From assembly GCA_032622095.1 (NCBI GenBank), contig CP136063.1, forward strand, positions 178,043,956 through 178,107,955: 64,000 nt of DNA. Reading direction: 5' to 3'. Each line of letters starts with the position of its first letter. Positions within the stretch are counted from its first letter, which is position 1. The notes beneath the pieces are model-generated. The model was not told the DNA's origin and searched no databases. It saw nothing but the letters and a program-made list of their open reading frames with translations. This document shows, piece after piece, positions 38,420 to 49,640 of this stretch. This DNA is from Siphonodentalium dalli (taxonomy: Eukaryota; Mollusca; Scaphopoda; Gadilida; Siphonodentaliidae). Both the position numbers and the translations under genes were made by a program.

Positions 38420-38726
38420 TTCCTATACTAAATGGATTCTCCCACCCAGTTATAACAGTATATAGTGGAATGGTCTAATATTCATTTGAAGGAGTGTTCG
38501 TGGAAAATGAGCAATCAACACACTGATCAACACAGGAGAAAAGATAATAGAAGGAATCATTGGAAATGTTCTAATAATAAGTTCAACAAACAACCTTATC
38601 TGAACATTTCCTCCACCGAGCTTTCCGATGAATGGCAACAAGCCATATTTCCGACTAAATCCTGAAAAGTTACCCATAATTCTGCTGTGGTTAAGAAGTC
38701 GATTAATTACTGTAGTACAGATATGG
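38420..38726 (+). mobile_element. family B element with nested half family M
   Basis: TATACTAAATGGATTCTCCC through TTCAACAAACAACC, then the family M arm (38618-38712), then the family B end AGTACAGATATGG before TTAA (38727-38730). The left terminus is degraded. Confidence 0.85.
38618..38712. mobile_element. family M half-palindrome nested in family B
   Basis: One arm, GAGCTTTCCGATGAATGGCA through CTGCTGTGGTTAAG, then ATTACTG|TA; the TTAGGGC part is deleted. Confidence 0.85.
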
Positions 38727-39059
38727 TTAATATTATGGACAGCACTTTAAAAATGTGTTGCAAGCAAGAATGGAATGAAGGTTAGCTGAATGTGATGGCA
38801 CTATGATATTTTTTCATGGAGACAAAGAACTGACAGGTTGAAATTGCATTGAGCCTTTGATGATGACAGGCTGGATAATAATTAGTAGAGAATTTCTAAA
38901 TTATTTCAAGACTTCAATAATCATACAAAGTGATTACATACATATGAAGTGTACATTCATTTAAACCCCAGCTCCAGTCATTACTTGTGTTACTTTATGC
39001 TGTTTTGTTGACTGTAATCGTTGCATCAGTGCTATAATGTCGTAACAGACATTTTCAAC

Positions 39060-39770
39060 TTTCCGAGAAAATGAAGGTTGAAGTTTTCAGACAACTTTTC
39101 TCCTCATGTTGACAAAGCATAACGTATTGTTGTATTTATCCCAATGAAAACTGACATTAGCTGTCCATTGAACCACATATTTTTTCTGTTTACTCCCTCG
39201 TTTTCTTTTAAAAAGCAATAACTTGTTTGGAGATACAACCTTTTGCGTACGCCAACGGCGATTGGTTTCCATGCTATAACTTATAAGGAAGTTGTGCTAA
39301 TAAATACAGATTAAGCTAAATATGGTGGCAATCGCATGTGTCTATGAACTAAAAAGTGCCTATTCTACATTATGAATATTCACTCATGTGCATCGTCATA
39401 CAGAAATTTGTGGAACAATCACAAAATTTAAATCACCAAATGATCACGTGACTAACATGGAGATACGACCATATAGCACACATTTGAGAATTTACAAACA
39501 CAAAACAAGTCACGTGGACAACCTGAAGCATCCGATTGGCTGCTGTTGGACATACAACCTTATAGCACGAATAATTTTGACGATCGCTGGAGATACGACA
39601 TTTGTGTCACTGGTTTGTGAGAATATTTGCCATCCAATGCAAAACAGTTTGGTCCATCGGATTGGATTTTTTCTCCCGATTCGAATGATATCAAATACTC
39701 ATTTCCCACCAAAATGGAGTTACGACCTTATAGCACTGATGCGACGTGTTGAAGTGTGATATGTTTATTT
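39060..39770 (+). repeat. diverged repeats with GGAGATACGACC...TATAGCAC
   Basis: GGAGATACAACCTTTTGCG, GGAGATACGACCATATAGCA, GGACATACAACCTTATAGCA, GGAGATACGACATTTGTG and GGAGTTACGACCTTATAGCA recur at spacings of about 70-240 bp, with AATCAC/GATTGG strings between. The 123-codon open frame at 39388-39759 is made of these units and has no recognised domain. Confidence 0.65.
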
Positions 39771-40947
39771 TTAGAACTTAGTGCAATATACCTTAACATG
39801 CTATTTCATGACTGTTCTGTGGTGATTCTTCAAGATGCTAAACAGGTAGTTAATTAACATATTATTTTATTGTTCTAGCAACTACATGTAGACCTTTGAT
39901 ATGACCCCTTTGATATGACCCCTCACCATATGTCCGAAATGTATCAATATGAAACTCTTTCCCGAAATTGTACAGTACTGACCCAATAATTTTCTTGGAA
40001 CATTTTTTGGCCATTTTTAAACTTCTGCAGTAATTTTTTCCGCAAAAACTTGTCACTTCCCACAAGCCCAATTTTAATGAACACTCGAAATAAGGAGAGC
40101 AAAAAAACATTGATTTTAAATGACACAAGTTATAATATTTACTGTTTTGTTACTACATGTAGTATCATTGATTTTGTTCCCTGTAAAATCACAATATTGA
40201 TGTTTTATGCATCAACTTGAATAATTACAATTATCTTCCAAACAATTGGGTTTTAGAAAAATTATTGGTGTAATCGTTGCCTGAAAGAGATGCACTTGAC
40301 TCGATTATAATGAATAAGTGAATATGACTACTGGGCTCGTATTAACCAACTGGTTTTATTTTATAAAATGGGTAGCTTATATGAAAGCAGCTGAATGCAC
40401 AAGGTACTTTCGCTATTATGACACACACAGTCGTCGATATGATTGACCGAATCTATCATGTTTGCCATTTGTCACCTCCTCACCTAATCGCAAACTCACC
40501 AGATATAACCATCAAATTGCGAAAGAGACTCAGACTGAATCTTGCTGTGGTATGAGTGTTGAACATATATTTGGGCTGGTGGATACATCTTGTCTCTTTA
40601 TAATCAATAATGTGGATGTAAGAACACAAAAAACACTGTTTAAAATTGAAATAAACCAAGCATGTTGTATACTGCTATGAAAAGACGATAAATGATAGTC
40701 AGTGGTCAATCTATGATTATCATCAAATCCACTTTAATCGATACATGTAATCCTATATCACAGTGACAACCACAGATAGCTTCATCCGGTATAAACTACC
40801 TGGATTATATACAACTTCAGTTGGTGACTTCGAACCCAGGTGTTTCTTATATGTTTTTGAGAATACTACTATTCGTCTATATATAGAAATATCTGTTGTT
40901 GCTGGAGGTTCTGTCTGGGAAGAGATACTAAATCTTCAACTCTTAAT
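39771..40947. other. unannotated DNA
   Basis: CTTTGATATGACCCC is duplicated in tandem at 39894-39922. Nothing else recognised. Confidence 0.5.
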
Positions 40948-41724
40948 CTAGTGTTCCAAATAAACGTGCAGATCCGAATAAACATGCAGTCCCCAATAAA
41001 TGTGCAGGGTTGATATCCTGATAAAATTTAATAAATGTGCAGACCCGAATAAATGTGCAGGGAAGGCATGTGCAGTTTGAGACTATTATAACTGTTAAAA
41101 TTTGTAATTATGGGATAAAGAAATTTCCCAGAATGTGCATAAACAAACTCTCGGATCTTATTTAGTCTGTGAGATGGTTATTGTTATGTCTGTTATGGTG
41201 TCTCTTTCTGCACAATTGTCAAATCATAATAAACGTGATGGAGTTATATTACTAGTAGAAGTAAAATCCCATGCTCAATCCAGGGTAGAAATTTATTGAA
41301 CCCGATTTACTCTAACCTAACCTGCACAATTTAATGTAATTTTTTTGTAGTGAAATATTACATCTTCTGATTCTAGCAAGTACTAATAGTTATTATGACG
41401 CACTTCTGAATCTTCGGTGCTTTTGCATGTCGTGCATGTGCAATGGAGTACACATACATCATATATTATTATCAATACTAGTCATGCAAAGGATGCTTGA
41501 TATGTACAGCTGGTGTCAAAACGTATACAGCTGAGAAACACCTCCCCGCAAAAAAAATTTAACAAAAATTCTCAAGTTTTCGGAGGAGGGAGCAAATAAA
41601 ATAAAGGTGCAGACCTAAATAAGCAACATGCAGATTAATAAACATGCATGCTCTAAGCAACATGCAGGGTGGAAATTTTCAATGAAATTAATAAACATGC
41701 ATGCACGTTTATTTGGAAACTAGA
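40948..41724. mobile_element. foldback element with AATAAACRTGCAG motifs
   Basis: Ends CTAGTGTTCCAAATAAACGT and ACGTTTATTTGGAAACTAG are inverted copies with TA next to each. AATAAACGTGCAG, AATAAACATGCAG and AATAAATGTGCAG recur at least eight times within the first and last 150 bp. No transposase. Confidence 0.85.
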
Positions 41725-42399
41725 GTATGATGTCAGCCACTCATAAGAGTGCATTTGCATTATGTATGCTTTGTTTAGATCTTATTTATGTTAAGTTTAC
41801 TCTTTATATTCACTAGTTTTTGTAGCATATTTATTATTCTATCTGTTAATTTGTCATTTAAGACTGGGAAAACTAGATTCATTTGTTTTTTATACTTCTT
41901 TAAATACCTGAAAAATAAAGACTACCCTTCACATTTTGGGCCATATCTGTTGACTAAATATACATCTTATTTGAGAATTAGTCAGGGTGGATGACAATGC
42001 TGGCTTTTACTAAATACTAATGCTGATAGAGTAACGTTACTACAAATTGCACAGCTCACAGGAACCAGTTTATCTCACAACCTGATAATAATAGTGCAGT
42101 ATTCATTATAATGAATTTTCATCCCAAAATCTGTCTCTTGTGAATGAAATAAATTTCCATTGAAAGTCGTCTACCATGATTGCGCGACTGTTTATTGGCA
42201 TACCAAATGTGACATTAAATAGTTATTTTTAAAGTTTAATAGACTGTTTCCTGGTCTGAAACTTCAACAGTACCATTAAAGTAATACCACACTACTTACT
42301 ACTAATCCATTCCTCTACAGGTTCTTTGTTGTAAACAATGGGTTAAGGAATGTTCAGATGAGTCTGTTGTGTATGTTGGTCCCTAAGTTGCGTTGACAC

Positions 42400-42730
42400 G
42401 ATCCGTTGAACCGTTCACACGACTTCGTACATTGCGATATAACACAGAGCTTCCGATTAATATTTGCAGCTAATACGTTCGATATTGGAATAAATGCAAT
42501 AATTGAAATCAATTTATCTAATAAATTAATTGTAAGATAATGTCAAACCTGTTAAATCCAAACAACTAACACTTTATTGACATAGATACAAGTTGATTTT
42601 CCTTCGCTTCAAAGATGACCGTCATCTTTTATTGAATGAAAAGAAGAAACATCAAGATGCACGCCATATAAGGTATGCTTTATGATTTATGTTGCATTGA
42701 AAATAGAGTCGCTGTGTGTTATTTTAACCA
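42400..42730 (+). repeat. dispersed repeat (family L), + copy
   Basis: It matches the reverse complement of 47157-47490. Shared strings: GAGCTTCCGA, GATATTGGAATAAATG, ACTTTATTGACATA, TTTCCTTC, CCATCTTTTAT-like, CATATAAGGTATGC, TTGCATTGAAAATAGA. Confidence 0.82.
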
Positions 42731-42909
42731 ATAAAATATAACGGACGCATAACAGCTGTCTGAACGCCTTGGTGTTATTGTCTGTAATCCAATTTCAATG
42801 TAACATATGCAACAGACTAGTTTAGACACTCGTAACCAAATTATCGTTTCTAGTAAAACTATATTTTTATGATGAGGTTAAACTTTGTACAAACATATCT
42901 CTTGCTTAA

Positions 42910-43168
42910 ATGGGGGGACTGTTTACTAAATCCAGCCATTTATGGGACCATTTCTTATTATACTAAACAGAATATATGCAACAAATTTATGAATTTAAGC
43001 CAGGGATGAGTGCAAAATACACTCATGTGCTCTGTGAACAACATGGTAGCTATAACGAAAATGAGTTAATGACTTGGAGTCGTTATTTCATTCATTTGTT
43101 GCATATATTGTGTTGAGTGTAATAAGAGTTGGTCCCATAAATGGCCTGATTTAGTGTACAGTCCCCCT
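42910..43168. mobile_element. family F TTAA MITE with ~75-bp inverted repeats
   Basis: It is 259 bp between TTAA 42906-42909 and 43169-43172. Both ends, read inward, give GGGGGACTGT, ACTAAATC, CCATTTATGGGACCA and CAATATATGCAACAAAT-like strings over about 75 bp. Confidence 0.92.
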
Positions 43169-43468
43169 TTAATATTTGTGAAAATGTTCTGGCTCCACTA
43201 GAAAGAGGTGTGAATGAATTCAGTTGAATTGCATAACAGCTGTGTAAAAGCAAGCCTGACTTCCAATGCCATGATGTGAAGATTTCATACATAATAACCC
43301 TGCATGCTATTAATTGTAAATCAGACATGTGTTGTGCACTTCAGAAAGTGGATTCGTAATGTGGCAGTCACAGAATACCTTCTTGAAAACCAAATAACTG
43401 ACTTGAAGCTGCTTGAAGCAGAAATTCTTAATTAAGGAATAATCTCAGTTTCCTGACGTAATTACAGT

Positions 43469-43826
43469 TTAAAGGCATCATACTAAATAACAAACTCATT
43501 AGTCGCTTTAGTTTGTGATATGGCATGATGCCGCCTTTAAAGTGATGTGAATCACCCCTGTAGGGCGATCAAATAGAAATGGAGAATAATCTTGCTGACG
43601 GTTGTTACTTTTTGCAAATATTATATCCAAATTGACAACACACACTGCCATTCTTATATATATAATTAAATGCAGTGATTCTCGATGGCGCCGATAGATG
43701 CTTCCCAAATCGAGAAGTAAATATTTACAATTGAGCATAGTTCAGATGATGTTTGCTATGGACTGGTACGATCAATTTGTTTAAGATTTTCGGCCATGTT
43801 CGTATAATGCTACATTCCTCCAGTTG
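43469..43826 (-). repeat. dispersed repeat (family K), minus copy, with hairpin end
   Basis: 43535-43826 is the reverse complement counterpart of 13489-13796. 43469-43545 forms an imperfect stem (TTTAAAGGCATCAT / ATGATGCCGCCTTTAAA), suggesting an element end. Confidence 0.78.
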
Positions 43827-44106
43827 GCATAGAGCCAGAATACTAACTTATTAGTTCCACGCACTCGGACAAGTCCATAATATGTCTTTAAACTGTGTAA
43901 CTATATTCAGAAACCAAGATTTTTGAGAATATTACTTATAACTACATCTGAGTGAAATATATTGACCTGAAAATGCATTTTAGAGTTGGAAATATCATTA
44001 AATGTTGGGAACTTTATAGTGACATTGCTGTGACATCATGTATTGCCGTGACAAAATTCCTGCACCCAACGTTCATTTCTGGCCCTAAAATAATTATCCT
44101 ATTTTA

Positions 44107-44358
44107 CCCTTTTATGGTTGGGAGCTTCCTAAAATTTTGCGAAAACCCTGTGCCAATGTATTCTCTTATATATGTGAGTCTCCCATAGGGAGCCTCGCAT
44201 ATAAAATAATTCATTGGCCTAACAATATTAACTTGACATTGTAAACCAGTGCATTCTCTTATATACGCGAGGCTCCTATGGGAGACTCACATATGTAAGA
44301 GAATGCACTGTCACAGGGTCTTTAATGCTGCAACAGCACTGCTCCCATCATGAAAGGG
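44107..44358. mobile_element. family A element, copy 7
   Basis: TTTA/TTAA flanks (44103, 44359). CCCTTTTATGGTTGGGAGC and GCTCCCATCATGAAAGGG ends; both hairpins present. Confidence 0.92.
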
Positions 44359-44588
44359 TTAAATACATTAGTCTTTCAGCAACCAATGACAAAATACTAA
44401 AGAGAATGGAGTGGATGTAATTATTTAGAAATATACTGTCAGTGTTGTAATAATTTCTCTATGCATTGATGATTAAATTTGAATGCATGTAATAAATGTT
44501 TTAATTATTATAAATGAGGGGGTATTTATTTTTAGGTAGTTGTACTCTTCAAGAAGAATGCTAGCAAATAATTGTTGATTCTCGTATA

Positions 44589-44788
44589 CAGTAATGCCCT
44601 AATTAATTGACTGCTTAACCACAGCAGAATTATGGGTAACTTTTCAGGATTTAGTAGGAAATATGGCTTGTTGCCATTCATCGGAAAGCTTTCTGATGAA
44701 TGGCAACAAGCCATATTTCCGACTAAATCCTGAAAAGTTACCCATAATTCTGCTGTGGTTAAGCAGTCGATTAATTAGAACATTACTG
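44589..44788. mobile_element. family M palindrome, near-complete copy
   Basis: TA|CAGTAATGCCCTAATTAATT to TTAGAACATTACTG|TA; arms of about 95 bp meet at GGAAAGCTTTC. Confidence 0.95.
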
Positions 44789-45041
44789 TATTCTATACAA
44801 TATGACCATATTCTATAGAATATGACCATATTCATAATTCTTGTACATCAATTTGGTGCTGTAATTTCTATATTTTTCTTGCAACCAGTTTGATATTAAT
44901 ATAAATCGCATAGTACACATACAATCCTTCTCTGCATACCCTGGAATAAATGAGTTAAGTGTCCAATTTTCAGTGTACACTTTCATGCAAATCTCAAGAG
45001 CAAAATTGCAGTATTGAAAACATCAGATAAATTTTCGTTAA

Positions 45042-45532
45042 AGGTATGGTTGGCCTTGGCGGTGGGTATCCTTTGAAAATATTTCCACCCGTCAAAAACC
45101 GCCACAAACAGAAAGAACAACAAAATGTAGACAGACTTTGTCCGTATACAAATAAGAAATATCGCATAAACAGTATGTTATTGACATATCTTTGGCCATT
45201 GTTATGTAAACAAAAGCATAAAAAGTTACTTTTCTGGTGTTTGTTTATATTATGATGGTAAACATAAAGAGCGTTCTTTGTTGGTGAATTCCTGATATGG
45301 AACGAATAAAGAGCGTTTATGCCATTTGTGTGTGATTAGCCAGCAGCATTGTGCTGTCTTCTGTAACACAATCAGGCTCTTGCTCAGGTAAAATATAGTA
45401 AATCTTTATAACATGCTGTTTACGCGATGGTCATGGTATATATGAACAAAACTGTATGCATTTTAATGTTTTTCTGTTTACGGTGATTGGAACAAATATG
45501 AATATTTTCGACAACTAAGGCCTCGCGTGCCT
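45042..45532. mobile_element. family G TTAA element
   Basis: It is 491 bp between TTAA 45038-45041 and 45533-45536. The left end AGGTATGGTTGGCCTTGG pairs with the right-end complement AGGCACGCGAGGCCTTAG. The interior has GGAACGAATAAAGAGCG-like direct repeats but no transposase. Confidence 0.78.
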
Positions 45533-45536
45533 TTAA

Positions 45537-46357
45537 CATATTTATGTCATTCTTTTGAAAAAGAATTTCAAAATGAGCAAACTAGTTGGAATTCCTGAAA
45601 ATAAATCTCAAAAATAAATTTATTATGGCCATAGATAATTTAATTGGACACTACATCATAACTAACTTTTGCCCTGGAGATTTGCATGGAAGTCTCACAA
45701 TAGTAAATGGTTACTTGACCTCCCTCTTATGTTGTAATTTCCACAAGGAAAGGAAGATCAGTTTCAGATCAGAATCAAAGATCACATTTGCCAGCCGGTT
45801 TCATGAGTTATTTTGGCTCTTAGTTCTGGCACTGACAATGATTGCCACCTTGTCATACGATATTTAAATAATTATGATAAATTTGGCAGATATTTCTTTT
45901 GGGGGAAAATAGATATTTTACAAGGGAATGAACTAAATTTTTGAAATGTATGCATTGCATTAACATTTGGACCCAACACAAACATCTCAATGGGATTTTT
46001 ATATACTGTAATATTTCATGATATCCAAGGCCAATTTGTAGCAACAAAGGTATGAGAAAAGGCATAACGCAAACATCTATGACCATTATGTTTCTTTATC
46101 TCATAAGAACATCTGATATCTATTTTCATGCACAATAAATTATTTGATAACTGTGTTATCTGCTTTTGATGTTAACATTGATTTAGTGTTATGCTTTTTT
46201 ATCATAATAAATTTTGAAGAAAAAAAATAGCGCTTTGACTTTCTGACTGCACCACCCGGCCTTGAATAACAAAATTCATAGCCCTGGAAAATACTTTAAG
46301 GAGTATTCAGACAAAAGTCGTTTAGACAGCTGCAATATGTAGGTTATGTTGTATCCG
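45537..46357. other. unannotated DNA
   Basis: An open frame at 45586-45867 has no recognised domain. Nothing else supported. Confidence 0.4.
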
Positions 46358-46361
46358 TTAA

Positions 46362-47141
46362 CCATTCCATGACTGAAGCTTCCTGAAATTTTACAAAAAC
46401 CCTGTGCCAATGCATTCTCTGTTTTATTACATGATCTTAAATTTATTCCATTCAATAAACCATTTCTATAAATTGTGACATTATTTCCGGTTATTAAATG
46501 AAGGTTTAGAGCCAGGTGACCTTTGACATTCGGTGTGTCTGTTTACATTCTGTAAGCTACGTCTCAAAATACTATGGCTTCCAATAATTTTCCAACAAAC
46601 CATAATGAATGAAGAGTTTGAAAAGTTATGTCATTAAATATATGCCATTAAATACGCCAAAGAGTCTTTATTTATCTGGGACTATTTCTTTATGCGGGCA
46701 AACAACGCAGTTACGTGAAACGTCACATCATGCCTTATAGTTTCGTGTCCCATTTGTTGATTTGAGTATGTTTTGTCGAGGTTTTGGATCATGTAATAAA
46801 TATAATCTACAACTCATCCCCATTTTATAGCGGAATTTACAAAACTTGTCCATTAAATTAGGTCTGGACAGAGCCTTTAATTTACTGGACTCGTTTTGTA
46901 AATTCTGCTATAAACTGTGGACTTGTAGATCCTCTATATGTATGCCAGTCTCCCATAGGGAGCCTCACATATATAAGAGAATACCGGTATATTGGCCTAA
47001 CAATATTTACCTTAACCTTGTAAGCCAGTGCATTCTCTTATATATATATGAGGCTCCCTATGGGAGACTTGCTTATGTAAGAGAATCTACTGGCACAGGA
47101 TGTTTAATGCTGCACCAGCACAGCTCCCACTCATGAAAGAG
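46362..47141. mobile_element. family A element, copy 8, split by a ~510-bp insertion
   Basis: The left part 46362-46420 (CCATTCCATGACTGAAGC to TGCATTCTCT) and right part from about 46933 (ATATGTATGCCAGTCTCCC to GCTCCCACTCATGAAAGAG) together make one family A copy. The insert 46421-46932 is bounded by CTCT on both sides and contains inverted TTATTACATGATC / GATCATGTAATAA (46424, 46787). Confidence 0.85.
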
Positions 47142-47156
47142 CTAACGCACACAATG

Positions 47157-47490
47157 GATAGATTCTATTTTCAATGCAAAATGAGACGTAACGCATACCT
47201 TATATGGTAATTAAGCATGTGCATCATGATGTATCTTGTTTTCAACGGATAAAAGATGGCAGCTGTCTGCGAAGTGAAGGAAATTTGACTTGTATTTATG
47301 TCAATAAAGTTTTAATCACTGGGATTTGATAGGTTTGATATTATACAATGTAGAAGATTTCATTTATAACAAATAGTTTGATTTGTAATATTACATTTAT
47401 TCCAATATCAAACTTATTAGCTGCAGTCGGAAGCTCACCGTATATAATGTAATGTACACAATGCAGCCGTGTGATTGGTTTAATGCAGAC
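47157..47490 (-). repeat. dispersed repeat (family L), minus copy
   Basis: Reverse-complement counterpart of 42400-42730, about 75-80 percent alike by eye. Confidence 0.82.
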
Positions 47491-48170
47491 AACAGATCAC
47501 GCCATCGCAACATCACGCCATCGCAACAGATCAACACAACACAGTCGTCTGAATGCTACTTTAGTCCATCTGTTCAATCGGAATGTTTCAACTGATACAA
47601 CCCTATAATCGAATATTTCCCAAGTTGTGGCCATTCCATTGGTGAATGTAGGAAAATATTTTAATATTGGTATAACAGGTGACATTCTGTACTATCTTTG
47701 ATCATCTGTGATGTCAATAATGCGCAATTCTCTGAATCAGTGGTGTACGTTGAGAACCTGCAAAAACAAATGTTTTCTAATTAGATGTATCCAGCAGACA
47801 TGTTAAGTTATGAAAATGGCAAACGGGGAGATTTTTGCGGGAAGTACCGGTATGCCTAAATATGTTCATGTTCCAAAAATTATTTTTCTGATGAAAATTA
47901 CATAGTTTTTATGAGTTTCTATTTGTGTTTATTTTATAAATATATATACCTAAATAAAATGGTAACAAGAGGTTGCACCATGTGTGCTGGGATAGCCCCA
48001 TGTGATAAATTTCATTGAGATCCGATAACCCATGGTTGAAATATAAGAGCAGATGGATGGATGGAGGACAGACAGATGGACGCATGTAATCCAGTATACC
48101 AGGTATAATGAATGTCCTGTTGGTAATTGTTAAAGAGGGGCTGTGAGTGGGAGATACATGCATGTTTATA
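47491..48170. other. unannotated DNA
   Basis: A tandem CATCACGCCATCGCAACA duplication at 47497-47528. Nothing else recognised. Confidence 0.5.
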
Positions 48171-48173
48171 TAA

Positions 48174-48662
48174 AATAAAAGGTCAGCTGACCACAGTGTC
48201 CCCCGAAAAAGTGGCAAGTCGATGACGCTTTGTTAAAGAAATTGTTTAATATGTTGAAATTTTCTAAGTCGAAAAGGGTTAATAACTCCGTAAAAAAATA
48301 TTTTTTCCGTCGTCTATATACATGTTGCACATCTCAAATATGTGGGTAACAATACTCTGAAGTTTCAAATATCTACGATCGAAACTGTAGGAGTAGTTGA
48401 TTATACCATGAAGGTACCCTCATACAGAAAATTATAAAAAATGTCGAAAAGGGTTAATAACTCTGTCAAAAAATAATTTTTCCGTCATCTATATACATGT
48501 TGCACATCTTCAATATATGGGCAACAATATTCTGAAGTTTCAAATCTCTAGGATGAAAACTGTAGGAGGAGTTGATTACACCATGAAGGTACTCAAAAGT
48601 CGAACGGACGGACGGACGGACCCCGTTTCTATAGTCCCCCGAAAATAACATTTTTGGGGGAC
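48174..48662 (+). mobile_element. tandem-core element with GTCCCCCGAAAA ends, two-unit copy
   Basis: The leader AAAGGTCAGCTGACCACAGT and GTCCCCCGAAAA (48198) mirror TTTTTGGGGGAC (to 48662). Between them are two ~176-bp units marked TTCCGTC.TCTATATACATG (48305, 48481), then GGACGGACGGACGGACC. Confidence 0.88.
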
Positions 48663-48799
48663 AATAATACACAGTGAAATTGCCGGCATGCTAACTTCCT
48701 GTTCTAATTCCTGTTAAATATATATATAGAGTTTTCTCCCTTCTATTGTATTATATTTGCACTGCATTGATCCAGTGTCACCAACACTGTCTGCTGAAG

Positions 48800-49640
48800 T
48801 CTGTCCTCAGAAATAGAAAACAACAACAGACTCAATATTCTTATCAAGGCCACAGAAACCGTGAAACATTATCATCTCATAATAGTGTGAGATTTCAATT
48901 ATCCGACAATTGAGTGGGACTCTTTCATAGAGCAGACTGTAAATGACGAAAACCCATATGTTAAATTGCTGACAGACGAGTTTCTCACCCAACATATTGA
49001 TCAACCAACTAGGTTTAGAGAAAAACAAAAACCCCTGCTGCTTACTGGATCTCATAATATCGCATACAGAGGAACTTATACGAGATATCACATATAATGC
49101 ACCATTGGGAAAAAGCGATCACTGTGTCATAGCAACCATAAATGAAATTGTCATTCCATTACCCTACATCTGACTCCAACAACCTGTCAAAACTTAACCT
49201 TTACAAAGGTGACTACAATGCAATAAGACAAGGGATTGCAGATACAGATTGGGAAAACAATTCAAACCATTATCGCCCAAAAAGGATGGAAAATATTCTA
49301 TGGAAAAATGGATGGAACTAATCAATGAAAATGTTCCAAAAAACGAAAACTTGTGTTAACTTGGGGAACAGAAAGAAGAAAAATATATGGACCAACAGGA
49401 ACGTCATTGAAGGAATAAAGGAAAAAAGAAAAGCTTTCAGAAGATATTGAAACAGCGGATGCAAGAGTTACTAACAATTCGTATAAATTTATAAGAAATT
49501 GAATGACATTGGAAACATGCAAGGGCAATGGAAAAAGAATTTGAAAGAAAGCTAGTAAAAGAGGTGAAACAAAACCCAAAGGTATTCTGGAACTATATGA
49601 AGTCGAAAAACGTTGTAAGACATGGAATCGGTGTTTTAAT
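48800..49640 (+). pseudogene. LINE endonuclease-linker fragment (interrupted copy)
   Basis: Allowing frameshifts, 48885-49150 reads DFNYPTIEWDSFIEQTV, then LTDEFLTQHIDQPTRFREKQ, then a LLDLIIS-like stretch, EELIRDITYNAPLGKSDHCV. This is the C-terminal half of an apurinic-type LINE endonuclease (DFNYP, DLIIS, SDH motifs). 49528-49640 reads MEKEFERKLVKEVKQNPKVF then WNYMKSKNVVRHGIG, the linker before the reverse transcriptase. Several indels are present. The expected next segment reappears only at 51655. Confidence 0.85.

Noticed and set aside
39388-39759. 123-codon open frame
   Set aside because: Composed of diverged GGAGATACGACC repeats; no domain, no splice signals considered convincing.
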